Source: Kitagawia praeruptora
Taxonomy: Eukaryota; Streptophyta; Magnoliopsida; Apiales; Apiaceae
Assembly: GCA_037693485.1 (NCBI GenBank)
Contig: CM075348.1
Location: forward strand, 30,436,501 to 30,500,500
DNA: 64,000 bases
Reading direction: 5' to 3'
Shown: piece by piece, positions 1-11,971 of the stretch
Layout of the letters: every line of letters starts with the position of its first letter
Numbering within the stretch: position 1 is the first letter of the stretch
The notes under the pieces: generated by a model
Told to the model about the DNA's origin: nothing
What the model saw: only the letters and a program-made list of their open reading frames with translations
Databases searched by the model: none
Translations under genes and position numbers: made by a program

Positions 1-1172
1 AAATCCACTTATAAGGAAAGAGCAATTCTTGACATTTACAGTGAAGAAGAGGAAGAAACGAAATAATTCATTCCAATAGCTGACATTAACACTTTAGGAC
101 TGGATTTTATCGAGGTACATTACATAATACTGAAAAATGAACAAGATTTGTTTATAGCACTAACATATTCAATGTACCAACCAAACTTATAGCTGTATGT
201 TTTCATGCATTCACTTTTTACAGAAAATTATTACTGTCCAAATCACTGTCAAAAGATTGGATGAAAAAAGTAGTTGGTACTATGCTCGGTGTGCCAAATG
301 TAATATTGAGATTTTTCAAACCGATAAGAAGTATACATGTGCAGAATGTAAACGTATTCTTCCACATCCGGATAAGAGGTATTCAAATTACTATCTAACA
401 TATGAATTTTAAATTTAATATTCATGCCTTGGAATTGAATTTTCAGATTCAAAGTTTTTTAGTATTGTGCCGACAAAACTGGATGTATTAGAATTGTTTT
501 CCTAGATTCAGAAGTTCGCAGAATTATCAAAAAAACTGTTTTCGACATTCAAGCAGAATACATTGAGGTAACCTACTTTGCACCTTTGTCAACATATATA
601 TACTTTCAAACTTTTACTAATCATGCTGTCTAAAATTTTATTTTAGGAACCAACTGTTGAGCCATTCCCGGAAGAACTAAAACAGTTACAGCACAAGGAA
701 TACACAGTCACATTGAAGCTCACCGAAGACAACATCAAAAATGGTTGCACAGTCTATGAAGGTCAACATGTAGATGCAGCTGTTGAAAAAACGGGAAGCT
801 TCTCACCTTCTAAGATCACAACAGGACAAATGGAACACACGTCTTCCATAAACGTAAGCACTCAATGGATCAGTAATAACTTTGAATAACTTTATTACCT
901 ATTACTTTAATACATTCATATACCTCAGGAAAATGATTCTACTATACATCTCGGTCAAACACCGCAAACTGGAATGTCGACAAATAAAAAACAAAGGGTA
1001 CTTAAAGCAAAAGATGCGTTAAAATTTCATGTGGAAGATGCTTTTGAAACAAAAAATCCAACAATTGTCAAAAAGGATAAGGTATTACTACAAATTTTTT
1101 ACTTTTAACTACATTTCCATATGCTTCGTTTCTATCATAACAATTATTTTTTGCCATATCTTGCAGATGTGA
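1..1172 (+). pseudogene. RPA1-like (replication protein A 70 kDa subunit-like) gene, 3' part, decayed
   Basis: The window opens inside a gene closely related to the intact one that follows. Recognisable exons are about 224-378, 447-567, 647-853, 929-1081 and 1167-1172, all with GT-AG borders. Exon 224-378 encodes the zinc-ribbon part of the RPA C-terminal OB fold (motif WYYARCAKC then CAEC, i.e. C-X2-C twice), the same module as in the downstream copy. Two in-frame stops break it: a TAA near 73-75 just before the segment reading FIPIADINTLGLDFIE, and a TAG near 460 early in the exon starting at 447. The last exon contributes only ATG TGA. RPA1-family proteins bind single-stranded DNA through OB folds. 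I infer a pseudogene, but the 5' part lies outside the window and alternative splicing around the stops cannot be excluded. Confidence 0.7.
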
Positions 1173-1438
1173 CTATGTGATTAGTGCTACTACAAATCAA
1201 TGGACTTTATTGCTTTTGTACTATAATGTTTAACAATACATTTCTATGTCTAACTATATCTTTTGTGAAAGTGGGATTCAGTCTCATGTAGTATGTATTA
1301 AGTACTTGCTTTAAATTCCAAACCAACCATCTGTAACACTTACAATCAGCATATACCACTTACCACTACCACTACAAATTTACAAGTCAAAACTCTTAAC
1401 AAAACACCCAAACAAACCTAACACTTTCAAACAAAAAC

Positions 1439-3521
1439 ATGTCAAGCAAACAGATATACTGTTTGTCAAGTCTGAAACAAGGAACAATGGATTGCAAAAT
1501 CAAAGTAAAAGTTATAAGATTTTGGAGAGGAGCCACTACAAAGGGACAACAATTCAAAGCTTTCAATGTCATTCTGATTGACGAACAGGTTCCAAAAACA
1601 ACTTATTTTCATAAGCTTTGAAATATTTTACTTCAACTTAACAAAATCATTTTGCAAAACAAAACAGGAAAGTAAGATACATGCCTTCATACCAGGAAAT
1701 TGTGCAGATCAACATGAACTCAACTTATGTGTTGGCAACATATGTATCATCAAATCTTTTACAGTTCAGCCATACAAGGCTGATGACAAATTCAGACCAG
1801 TTCAAAATGATAACCAACTCATTTTCTCAAACACCACAAAGATTAGAGAGGTACAAGATCACGGGAATAAATTTCCTAATGATGCATTTGATTTCTATGA
1901 TCACAGTGACCTTGACAACCTCAAAAGTAATACTATGTTCTTAGTAGGTATGTACCTTGAAACATTACAACTCCTAATTACCTTTAATTTTCAGCAACAA
2001 CATTTATAACTGTGTGCCTATGTAGATGTCGTCGGTATAATACAAAATCCGGAAACCATAATGCTAAGAGATTTGGTTAACAGGCTTGGCCAACCACAAA
2101 AACAAACTAAATTCACCATTACCAATGGCAGGTATTCCCAAAAACAAATTTCTACTATTTTTAGAAATTGGTATTTGAACTAAGTTCTCCCTTCTTTCAA
2201 TATTACAAGCTCAAATGTCAATGTTACATTCTGGGATTCACTTCCTATCAAATTCTACAAAGAGTTGCTACAACAGGTGGAGGTACCGGTGATTATAATT
2301 ATCACAAGCTGCAGAACAGGAGTTTGGAATAGTAAGAATTTCTTACTATAACTTTACTATGACTTTCTTATTATTACAAGCAACGGATTCATGTTTCAAC
2401 TTACATTCCAGAGGCAATTGATCTGTCAAACGTTGGAGCTACTACTTTCTACCACAACTATGACCACCACAGTGTGAAAGAGATCAGAAAAATGTGACGG
2501 TTTCACTCTATACATATTTTATCTCAAAATATGTTCTTCCAACATCTCAACTAACATTTCAAAGTACAACAGGTTAGGAATACCAAACTACTCAAAGCAG
2601 ATTTTGGCAACACAAAGAAGGAAGAAAACTGAGCTGATCCGAATTGCTGATATTACAACATTGGGAACTGACTACATTGAGGTAACTTTATATATATTGA
2701 GAAGCTAAGACTCTGCTATTTAAATTAATCCTTCATCTGAACAGGCAAACGTGATTGTCCACGCTACCATCACCTCTGTTGAGGAAACAGATAAATGGTA
2801 CTTCCATATATGTACTGGATGCAACAGACCTATAGAAATGGAACAAACAATATTCTTCTGCCACAACTGCAATAGAAGAATACCGCACCCAGAAAAAAAG
2901 TGAGCTTTTCTATCATTTCATTATTCTCTTTCTCTATTCATAAAGCAATGTAAATTCACTATTTCAATATCTTCAACGAAACAGATTCAAAATCTCAGTT
3001 CTAGCTTTCGATGAAACTGCTGGAGTTACAGTTGTTTTGGAGGACCGTGAAGTCCGTACACTAATTGGGAAACGAGCGGAAACAGTTTTTAACGAGGTAT
3101 TCATTATTGAATTTGCTTCTGCATCCCAACATCAAATTCCAATTATACATAAAAACCTTATTGCATTGACAATGCAAAATAACAAGACCAACAATTTCCC
3201 TAAGATTCTGCAAGATATGGCAAACCAAAATGTAACACTCCAGCTGCTGATTAAGGACCTCAATGTACTTAACAAAGTACCAATTTACTGGGCCAAGAAA
3301 ATCTGCACATGTTTCTATACACCACAGCAGGAAACAAGTCAAACAACTCTAACAATGCAACAATCAACATCTCAGGTTTTTTTCTTACTTATTGCAAAAT
3401 ACTGAAACTCAGTCACTAATACCAATATTAATTTCTTCTTCTACTTTTCTAACAGCCTTCTTCATCAACATACCACCTCGATGGAATGTCCGACCTCATG
3501 TTCCAATCACCTCAACCATAG
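1439..3521 (+). CDS. RPA1-like single-stranded-DNA-binding protein (DUF223 / RPA C-terminal OB fold)
   Basis: Ten exons join in frame: 1439-1588, 1668-1947, 2026-2131, 2210-2331, 2412-2493, 2573-2681, 2745-2899, 2985-3096, 3187-3375 and 3456-3521, giving 456 residues and a TAG stop. All introns are short (about 80-100 bp) and GT-AG, and all phases agree. The N-terminus (MSSKQIYCLSSL, then IKVKVIRFWR) is typical of the plant DUF223/RPA1-like first OB fold. Residues 284-334 carry the zinc ribbon, with cysteines at about 306, 309, 322 and 325. The family binds ssDNA in replication and repair; plant Helitron transposons also carry such genes. At 456 residues it is shorter than canonical RPA70 (about 600-650), lacking the protein-interaction N-domain. 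The intron at 3097-3186 is itself open, so it could be retained. A MITE sits 60 bp after the stop. Expression is unknown. Confidence 0.8.
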
Positions 3522-3583
3522 GAGGAGTAACCAGCTTATGTAACAACGCATTTTCATTTATGAACTCATGTTTAAGAAAAATC

Positions 3584-3870
3584 TACTCCCTCTGTTTATT
3601 TGAATTCTTTACGTTTGCTTTTTGCACGGAAACCAAGATAGTGGATGTAATATTGTTAAAATAAATGAAGTAGTGGATGTAATAGTAATTTTATTATTAA
3701 AATAAGTGAAGTAGTGGGTGTAATAGTGTAAAGGGTTGAAAAGGTGGAGTGAAGTAGTGGATGTAATAATGTATTTTATTGTTAAAAGTTACTATTTTTA
3801 GTAATGTAAAGAAATGGAATGGACGGCCCAAAATAGAAAGTGTAAAGAAATGAAATGGACGGAGGGAGTA
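3584..3870. mobile_element. Stowaway-type MITE, family A copy 1
   Basis: Termini are inverted: TACTCCCTCTGTTTATTTG at the left and the matching GGACGGAGGGAGTA at the right, with TA at each edge as in Tc1/mariner-derived Stowaway MITEs. The interior (repeated segments with GTAGTGGATGTAATA) is clearly the same family as the element at 50316-50602. No coding capacity. Confidence 0.85.
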
Positions 3871-3940
3871 TGTAATGTCAACTTCCCTTTTGAGTATTAT
3901 CTTTTTCAAAGCATCAACGCCCAGCAACGTGGGCTTATCT

Positions 3941-4123
3941 ACTACAGTAAAACCCCTCTAAAGTGATATCGTTGGGACCGGAAAAAATTATCACTTTAGA
4001 CAGGTTATCACTTTAATGGGGTAAAATTATAGCTACCAATTACCAAGTGGGACCAAGACTTTTTATCACTTTAGAGAGGTTATTACTTTAGAGAGTATTA
4101 ATTTAGAGGGGTTGTACTGTAGT
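3941..4123. mobile_element. Short fold-back element with TACAGTAAAACC-type termini
   Basis: The left end ACTACAGTAAAACCCCTCT is mirrored by the right end AGAGGGGTTGTACTGTAGT. Inside are several copies of the phrase ATCACTTTAGA and a GGGACC motif. This resembles a widespread dicot non-autonomous DNA element. The superfamily and exact target duplication are not clear from the sequence. Confidence 0.6.
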
Positions 4124-4407
4124 GTTAAATAAAACGAAACTTACTCAGACCATGCCCCTACAATAGGAAGGCTGTTTCCGAGAGGACCCGACCAAATACA
4201 AATACAAATACAAATACAAAGAAAGGAAACTAATACAAATTAAACTCACACACAGGTTCCACCCACTGCCGCAACATGTTGTTGGCACTGTAGCGTTAAA
4301 TAAGTCCAGTTAATTTTCCCGGATGGGCCTAAACTCAACTGTGCGCAGTCCGCCATTTTTATTTTCATCACTGTCTCGTTGAATCATCATCAATTACGTT
4401 CCTAGTA

Positions 4408-4521
4408 ATGAAGAGGTTCGCCCATATCTTCTTCAACAAATTCAGCGCCCCGATTCCTGTACATCGTTACTCTGCACGCGTAATCTCAATCTCTCTCTGT
4501 CTCCCTCCCTCCCTCTCTCTC

Positions 4522-4552
<31 letters not shown>

Positions 4553-7500
4553 CCCCCTCCCTCTCTCTCTCTCTCTCTCATTATTAATGTGTATATGTAG
4601 TTTTAAATTGAACTGCGAGACACCTTTGTTCATCGGTAAATAATTAATTTTGAAACATTTTTAGCTAAACAAACTCCGGGAAATCAGAGAAGCATATTTA
4701 ACGTGAAACAAACGGAGCTTAACTGCGTTCTTATGATGATGATTGATGGATGCTAACTCTAAATTCCTTAAATTTAACTCACATTGCGATTTGTTTGAGC
4801 TAGATCCTTTGGAACCTAGGGATTAGTAAACAACTGAAAACCTAATAGTTAAGTTCACATCTCTATGCATTTGTGCTAATTAGCTAAAAAGCATCGAAAA
4901 TTCTATTTATAGGACTTCGATTGGAATTCTATGAATATCTGTATTCTGTCGTGTAGTAGCAAACAGTAAAGTGATTGTGGAATGTACAATGTTAGTATGT
5001 TCCTTGTAATTTTCGGAACGGTAGAATTTATTAATTTGATTTTGAGGTGACTTGATAACTTTAGTTAAATGAGAAGTCCATGTATAATGATAAAGAAGGG
5101 AATTTTAACTTATCTATATACCTTGTCGCTTATTCTGTTTAACTAGCAGCCATGGTCTTATATTCTCAGCTCATTGCTCGTAATTTGATTTACATTTTCG
5201 GATACGTTGACTTTGCAGAATATAGTTTCCTCTTCCTCGGAAAAGGATGCAGTTAAGAGTGCTACAAGGTGATTTGTTTTACATAGTAAGATTTACTCGC
5301 ATTACTAGTAGCAATATTTTATGAGCTTGATATATGTCTGCTTGCCTCTGGATTTTCAATATACCAGTTATCCAAAAGCTGATGTTGGCTTATATTAATA
5401 TGATTGTACAAAAAATATGACACATGTATTCATAGTTTCTTCCTGCATGTAATCATTAAGTTTACATGAAAACTACGGGATTGGCCTATCTCAGGTTTGT
5501 GAAAGAGTGTTGATGCTATAACAGGTATGGGATGACAGAGAATCACTGCATATAACTAGGACACAAGACTTATTTCGTGTCTGATCCTTTACTGGAATGT
5601 GGACACTTTGACCAATTGAGAAACGACATATGAGTTGGACTTATGATGCATAAAGAAAAATATGAGAAGATAGAAAAAGCAAATATGCGAGAAAAGAAGA
5701 GGAGATGAATACACCTAATTTTCGAAGTCCTTTACTCGTACAAATTAATGTTTGATTTGGCTTTCATTGTTATTTTCTCTCATGGTATCTTATTTTGATT
5801 GTTGATTTATCAATTGTACAGTGTCAAAATAAGACAGTGTCCCCATCTCTCGGATTCTTTTAGTCCGACACTAGGATATGTGTCTGTGTCCGACACTTTG
5901 TACTGGATTTCGAGTAACACACACACACACATATAGCTACATTCGACATATCAGTTCCTCATTTTCCATTTTATTAATTGTAGGGAAGGTCCTGAATTAT
6001 CTAATGGACTTAACTGGGGTCTAGCAGGAAAAGGTGTCATTGTGAAGGAGAAAGTATTTCAAAACTTGACAGCTTTGGAACTTCGGCAGAAGGGTGCAAC
6101 CATTACAGGAAGGGCATTTGTCATAATCATTATAATTTCATTATTTTTTCTCTGTTCTTATACTAAATTTTCTACATTTTTGGACTGCAGGGCAGTATGT
6201 AAATGTTCCATTTCTTGCTAGAGGGCATGTTTGCTCAGGGAACTTAAAAATTTCTAGAGCACAATTCACGAAACTTGTAAAGCAGGCATCCCTCTCTCCC
6301 TCTCCCTCCCTCCCTTCCTCCCTCCCTCCGCCCTTTGGCCCTCTATGAGATATTTCGTTCATGGTTACTTTTAATATGTGGAGGACTGAAGGTAACCACC
6401 TTAAAATCATTGATGATTTTCTTGTTTCTAGGTGACCTCGTATATTTCGTCAATCTCAGAGTTATATGTCCACGATGGGGCTATTAGTTCATTGCTAAAC
6501 TGTGATGCCAAAGTTCGCGTCATAAGTGACGGTCCATCTTCTGTATTGTCACTTTCCAAGTTGCTCTGGAGCACCCCTAGTCGTGCAGTCTCTCATGATA
6601 CTTGTCCTTTGACTGTTTATGTCGCCTCATCGATAAGGTATCATAATGAATCACACAATATACGGTGTAGTGCCTTGTCTCTGATCACTAGGGAATTTTT
6701 GTTAGTATGTTCATCACGCCTTGCAGTCTAAGTACTGTAGAGTTCGTAGAGGCCTATGCAAAAAAGTATAGAACATCAATTTATAATAAAAGAGAATGAT
6801 TTTCCTGAGATTACCTCAGGAAGCTTCCTGAGGTGCCTTACTTAAATTATGCTTTTCTTGAATTATTTTCAATCAATTACATATCATGCTTTAGTTTTAT
6901 TTATGTTAATATGCATTTGCATCCTTCCACGTCAGCTTATTATTCTAATCTAATCTTTAGCTTTCTTTTCTCTTCTTTCCAGAAAAATCATTCTGGAACA
7001 AAGTGTGGAAATTACTCATTACTTTTCGTTTCTTTCCTTTCCAAAATATTTTTCTGGAACACAGTGTAAATCCATTTTTTTGTATTGATAATACAAGACA
7101 GATTATTTTATGAAATTGCCTCAGTAAAGTTTGCCTGAGGTAATCTCAGGAACTTTATTCTCATAATAAATATTGCAGTTGTTTTCTTTAAACCACTATT
7201 GAGGTTTAAATTCCTGGAAAGACTTGATCTTTCATTTATAGTCGAGGGAAATGCTCTAGGTATTTAGACTTGAGGCAGCACTACCCCTGCTCGTTATAGG
7301 TTCTGACCTCTACAATACATTTAAATACTACAGGATATATACACTCAACAACTATCCCTTTTTTCTTTATTAGTAGATAATTGTTTTTCTACTGCAATTT
7401 GAGCAATATTTTATTATTTAAATCTATTAAACTGTTTGTTTTTTCATATAATATAGGTTTCTGTTAATTTAGTACTTACAGTACTTATAAAAGCCGTTTT

Positions 7501-9998
7501 AACATGCATGCACCCACAAATATGATCTTTTAAGGGATTAGTCTTAAAAATATATGGAAAATCATTACTGGTCTATATATAGTTTTAGCCCATTGTTGCT
7601 GGGGCTGAATTCATAATGTAATTTATTTTATCATTCTGAATGTTCAGTTCAAGTATTGGAGAGTCTCTTGGTATTAAAGGTGATATTGGATTTATTGCTG
7701 CTGATACTGAACGTTCATCTCTAATCTTATGTGGCAAGGCTTTTGCTGATGCAAATGGAATAAGGGAAGCATTAACTGTCTTATCTGAACCTATTATCAT
7801 TTCACGGGGAGGCCTTCCTCTTTCTGCTGGGTAAACAATTGTTACCTTTTATCGACTTGCAGTTATGGAACGTGTATTTGTACATATTATCCTTGTAAAG
7901 TGCAGGCTTCTAGTTTCCAGCAACTTGGTGATGCTTTTGTTTGCTCCAGAAGACATCCTTCGAAACTGCTCAGATGTGTTAGTATCACCTGAAGCTGGTG
8001 TTGTTATTTCTTCTGAAGGTGTTTCACCACTTTTTCAAATCGGAAAATCGGGAGGACAGTGTGTTTGGAAATTACCATCAGTTGTCATCCTTGCATCTTC
8101 TGATAGGTACTAAACTGAGATAAAGCAACTCTAATTCTAGTGTGTAATTGTTTAAAGACTATATAGATAATAGCTCCACATTAATTCTTGTAGCCAAGAT
8201 TCCCCCACTAATTTTAAATTGTATCTGTCATTGATCAATGTATATGACGGCCAATACGGAAAGCTTTTAGAATATTACTTATGTTACAATAATGCAAATA
8301 CATCTGTAAAGATACGGAGTTAAAATTACTATATCCCATATTTATTTATGCAAGGAAAATACTTGATTGTGTCTTGCATATGGAATCAAAGAGGTGTAAA
8401 ATACTTCTGATGTAGATTAAAATTCACAAGGATTAGCCTGGTTGTCATGAGTTAAGAAAGTCTGCATTTACTGTCTAGTGATGCTGCTACCTTCTTACTA
8501 CTTGTCTGGGCAAATTTAATGACCATAAAGAAAAAGAATTTAGATATCAAGCAATGAATGTGACTTATGTTGCAAGTACTAGTGAAACCAAAATAATTTA
8601 CTCCTTTTCGTAATGCATTGTATACTCGCATCACTTTCATATGACAAAATTTTGATCGACTGCTTCTTTTGATGCCATCATTCAGTCTTTACTTGCTTAT
8701 GGCTAAAGCTGCAACATGTAGCACCAATGTAGACATATCGTTTACGTGACTATAATATTGCCATACTTTAAATCAAGGTTCTAAAATGCGGAAATCGGTT
8801 CTACTCGGTTGCATCTTCAAAATCCGAGTACTCAGATCGATTTTCTGAGTACTCATTTTTAACATCTGAGTACGCGGCCAAGTACTCGTTCAAATCCGAA
8901 TCGGTTGACTTCCAATTTCCGAGTACTCGGCCGAGTCACCGATTTTTTGAATACTGCTTTTAATAGATAATCTTGGATCAGCCCACATGGCCGTTGTCAA
9001 TGTTTATGTTGTGCTTGGTAGTTTTTTACATGTATCTCTATTGAGTTGTTTTTCGTGCTCTGCAAGTTTCATTTCGTGGAATAATCGTTCATTGTGGCCA
9101 CTCTATTATAATTGGAGTGGCTGTTCACCAGAAAGTGGTTAATTCTTTTTTTCAAATTAGAGCAGTTCAGGAACGATTCCATCCATTTCAAAGCTTACGC
9201 CTGGCCAAGCAGCTTACCACTTTCTTGTCGGATATCACGATGGAAAGTTCACACCTGCATATAGTAAGAACCCTTCTGTTGATCCTCTAGAGCTGGCAAA
9301 AGGTCTTCTGTCTAAGGTATTTAAAGTGTACTATTTATATTAATTTTGAACTGTAATAAGCTACACACTTGTGTGACTGTATATGTTTATTTTGCAGTTG
9401 CAAGAGAACCAAATTTCATCATTCTTGATTAATGTGAATGGAGGACAAACGTTAAAAACAGGTGAGCAAAGTTCAGAAAAGTTTTGTTTGGTCCTCTGGG
9501 ATGATTATTTTGTTGCTCTCCTCATGAGCTAGATATTTTTGACAACAGGCAAGTAAATGAGCTCTTCATATATATTGTAAGTGTATATGGTAACACAGTG
9601 AAAAGCAAGGGAGATGGTGTTCATATTGTATTCTAAAGTCACTTAAATTGCCTAATGTTTTAAGACAAATAATCCTGATATCATTATTTAATTTCGTCAC
9701 TGTTTTACTTCGTATAATGCTCGGTAGAGGCAAATTTATGCTTGCTATTGTTTTTTTCTCAGGCACAAATCTTGTGAATTTGGTTCAATCTGCCCTACAA
9801 GAGAATAGCCCGCCAATTAAATTTAAAGGTAACATGCCCACCATCTTCCTATTTCAATAGAATGTTTCTATTTAAAACAAGTAACTCACTGGATCATATA
9901 TAAACATCTTGTTACTTGTAGGTGGAGATCTGAAAAGAAAGTATAAGAGCTTCTTATCAAACAAATTTAAAGATCTGCCAAAGGAATTCTTGTTTTAA
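4408..9998 (+). CDS. Phosphoenolpyruvate carboxykinase (ATP)-like protein without a P-loop
   Basis: Eleven exons join in frame: 4408-4479, 5219-5268, 5984-6113, 6196-6276, 6432-6637, 7648-7830, 7906-8106, 9166-9316, 9398-9461, 9763-9828 and 9922-9998, giving about 426 residues. The 3' border of exon 3 is uncertain (6113 with a GC donor, or 6119 with GT). Residues 1-24 (MKRFAHIFFNKF, no acidic residues) look like an organelle-targeting peptide. Similarity to ATP-dependent PEPCK is recognisable: KVRVI near 142, the stretch PSVVILASSD-SGTIPSISKLTPGQ-AYHFL near 298-326 (PEPCK has a comparable VSKLTPEQA-YHF block), and FLINVNGG near 367. Where PEPCK has GLSGTGKTT and the following DDEH, this protein reads about LLFAPEDILRNC (residues 250-261) with neither motif. 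It is also shorter than the usual 530-670 residues. I infer a PEPCK-fold protein that has lost kinase chemistry; its real role is unknown. Confidence 0.78.
4488..4579. repeat. CT microsatellite in intron 1 of the PEPCK-like gene
   Basis: An imperfect (CT)n/(CCCT)n tract starts a few bases after the first exon. Pyrimidine-rich tracts near plant transcription starts can bind GAGA-type factors, but here it lies just inside intron 1. The Arg-Glu-rich frame on the opposite strand is an artefact of the repeat. Confidence 0.9.
6791..7162. mobile_element. hAT-like MITE in intron 5 of the PEPCK-like gene
   Basis: A 372-bp element has long imperfect terminal inverted repeats (inner match TTCCTGAGATTACCTCAGG on both arms) and a perfect 8-bp flanking duplication ATAATAAA at 6783-6790 and 7163-7170. 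An 8-bp duplication is the hAT signature. Inside, the phrase TTCTGGAACA-AGTGT occurs twice. It has no coding capacity and sits fully within the intron, so it should not disturb the protein. Confidence 0.75.
8771..8963. repeat. Fold-back repeat built on GAGTACTC palindromes, intron 7 of the PEPCK-like gene
   Basis: About 190 bp contain four or more copies of GAGTACTC-like palindromes (TCCGAGTACTCAG, CTGAGTACTCA, TTCCGAGTACTCGG) between weakly inverted ends that both contain an AATCGGT/ACCGATT core. It looks like a short non-autonomous DNA element or relic. I cannot assign a superfamily or a target duplication. Confidence 0.45.
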
Positions 9999-10818
9999 GG
10001 CATGAGTGTAATTTTAATGGTTCTCTTTTTGACAGCCAAGTTACAACATGGTCTTTGTTGCAATTAGGTTTTCAGCCATATTTCCAGCGCCTTGGCCCGA
10101 TCTAACATCTCTCTCCTCTGAGCCTCACTCCAACCACTCCTGTAATCAACTCACTCGTGTAATCAACTCTTTTTGGTACCCTGTTGCGTCATTCAAAATT
10201 TTGACTTGGATCAATGAGAAATTATCTGTTATCTCTCTCTTTCTATATATATCTTTGTGTATTCTGTATTTATTAGTTAAGGACAATAACAGAGATTTAC
10301 AGTGATATCTTTGTGTAGTTCAAGATATATCTTTGAGTTGGATTAATGATAAATACTATATCTTCGTGGTATAAATGTCTATATTTGATTAACAGCATGA
10401 TTATGATATTTTCTCTTAAAATTCGTGGTTTTCAAATTTTAACCATCTCAAGTAGAGGCCTACAGGACACATGACCTAGAGGAAACTTTTTGAATTGTTT
10501 TTTAATAATAATTATCGTATTAATGTGCATATTTTATCAAGTAAAAAAATTAAGCGCCTCTATATTATTTGTGTATAAATGGTCCAGAGTTCAGATAGAA
10601 TGGTTGGAAAAAAAAAAAATTGTTCTTACATATAATAGTGTATAAATAGATATTAAAATAGAATAAAGAAAATATAATTTTGGGGGCAACAAATCATAAA
10701 AAACATGACATAACTTTCTTATATATATATATGATGTTCTTATGAAAAAAAAAATTCTGGATACAGTGCTAGCGAAGATATACAAACCTCTATGATTTTA
10801 CCCTGTTTGCCAAAATGA
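9999..10818. other. Intergenic: 3' flank of the PEPCK-like gene
   Basis: This holds the 3' UTR and downstream flank of the PEPCK-like gene, with several T/A-rich stretches. I see no open frame with family resemblance and no RNA gene. Confidence 0.6.
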
Positions 10819-11073
10819 TACTTTCTCCGTTCCTTTCATTTTTTTAACATTTTTTTCATTGATTGACACGCATTTGACATGCATTTTAAGGTTGTATTTA
10901 AAGTATAGTTCCATAAATTTTTTTCTTTTGAAGAAAAATTTAAATAGTTTAAATTTTTATTCGAAAAAAGAAAATTTTAAAAATAAATTATGAAACTATA
11001 TTTTAGATATATCTTAAAATGCATTCCAACCAATGAAAAAAACTGTAAATAAATGAGAGAGATGGAAAGAATA
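10819..11073. mobile_element. Stowaway-like MITE (TACTTTCTCCGTTCC ends)
   Basis: The left end TACTTTCTCCGTTCCTTTCA pairs with the inverted right end (TGAGAGAGATGGAAAGAATA). The arms continue inwards: TTTTTTTCATTGATTG on the left against CAACCAATGAAAAAAA on the right. TA is present at both edges. The centre is a long A/T hairpin. Non-coding. Confidence 0.7.
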
Positions 11074-11971
11074 TATAATATATAGAGAAAATTGGACTTG
11101 AGGTTATCCTCGGAGATCTCTCTCGAGCATGAGCATAGGAAGTTTTTCTATACAAAATTAATCGGATAATTTTGTAAATGTAGAAAACTAGAACCCATTC
11201 AATGTATTCACAAAAATAACCCAACTATATTGTTGTTGCTTGTTTTAACCTCATCTAAGGATGACCAACAATCCCTGATATATATTACATGTGCCAACCC
11301 CAAATATATCTTATCGACAAATAATCAAACAAGGGGACCTATCTAGAACAATAGGTTCATATCATACAAGTTGCATCCAAATAATACTCATTATTTTCTG
11401 TTCAAGATGTTATGCTGCAAACTAGACAGCTGCATCAGCGTGGGAGCATCACTTAAAAATTCACTAACTAAAGAAATATGAGAGGTCATGGTAGACACTG
11501 ACATGGAGACTTTTTTGGTAATAGCCTTTGGATATCGGATTGGACTTGGCAGTTTCTCATCCAGACCTGAGACTTCACCATCTGAGAGCAGCTAATATGT
11601 CTGCAAGCAATGTTCTAGGGTAACTTATTGGTGTCCAGGTCTACTTATAAAATCTGACATACCTATTGCAGTAACATTTTCGAGCTTTTTACTCTAGGGG
11701 AAGAAAAAAAGGAATAACACTGTTCGGGCATACAAATAACTGTTCATTCATTTGAATTCCATGTTTTCTCACAGAAAACAGAGATATGAATTAATTCTAT
11801 TTCACCATAGACGGGCTGTATCATTTCAAGGTTATCTAAAACCAGCCCAAACCATATACATATACACACAGATTATAAGGCCGAATGTGCCAGAAAATTT
11901 AATTGGAGATGATGCAGTTATAGACTACTAATACATTCCGGATGATAAAACAACATAGCTCAGCTAAATTT
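11074..11971. other. Intergenic between convergent genes
   Basis: AT-rich sequence downstream of the NERD gene (minus strand) and the PEPCK-like gene (plus strand). It contains the likely NERD 3' UTR near 11700-11971. No other gene is visible. Confidence 0.55.

Noticed and set aside
1578..2009. Alternative longer reading of the second RPA1-like exon starting upstream in the intron
   Set aside because: The spliced model with exon 1 at 1439-1588 keeps the conserved N-terminus and all intron phases.
4442..4633. Minus-strand frame rich in Arg-Glu repeats
   Set aside because: It is the translation of the CT microsatellite in intron 1 of the PEPCK-like gene.
5815..5935. GTGTCCGACACT repeats and (CA)n in intron 2 of the PEPCK-like gene
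   Set aside because: Suggestive of an old repeat, but no borders or second copy could be defined.
6833..7069. 78-codon plus-strand frame
   Set aside because: Lies wholly inside the hAT-like MITE in an intron; no protein features.
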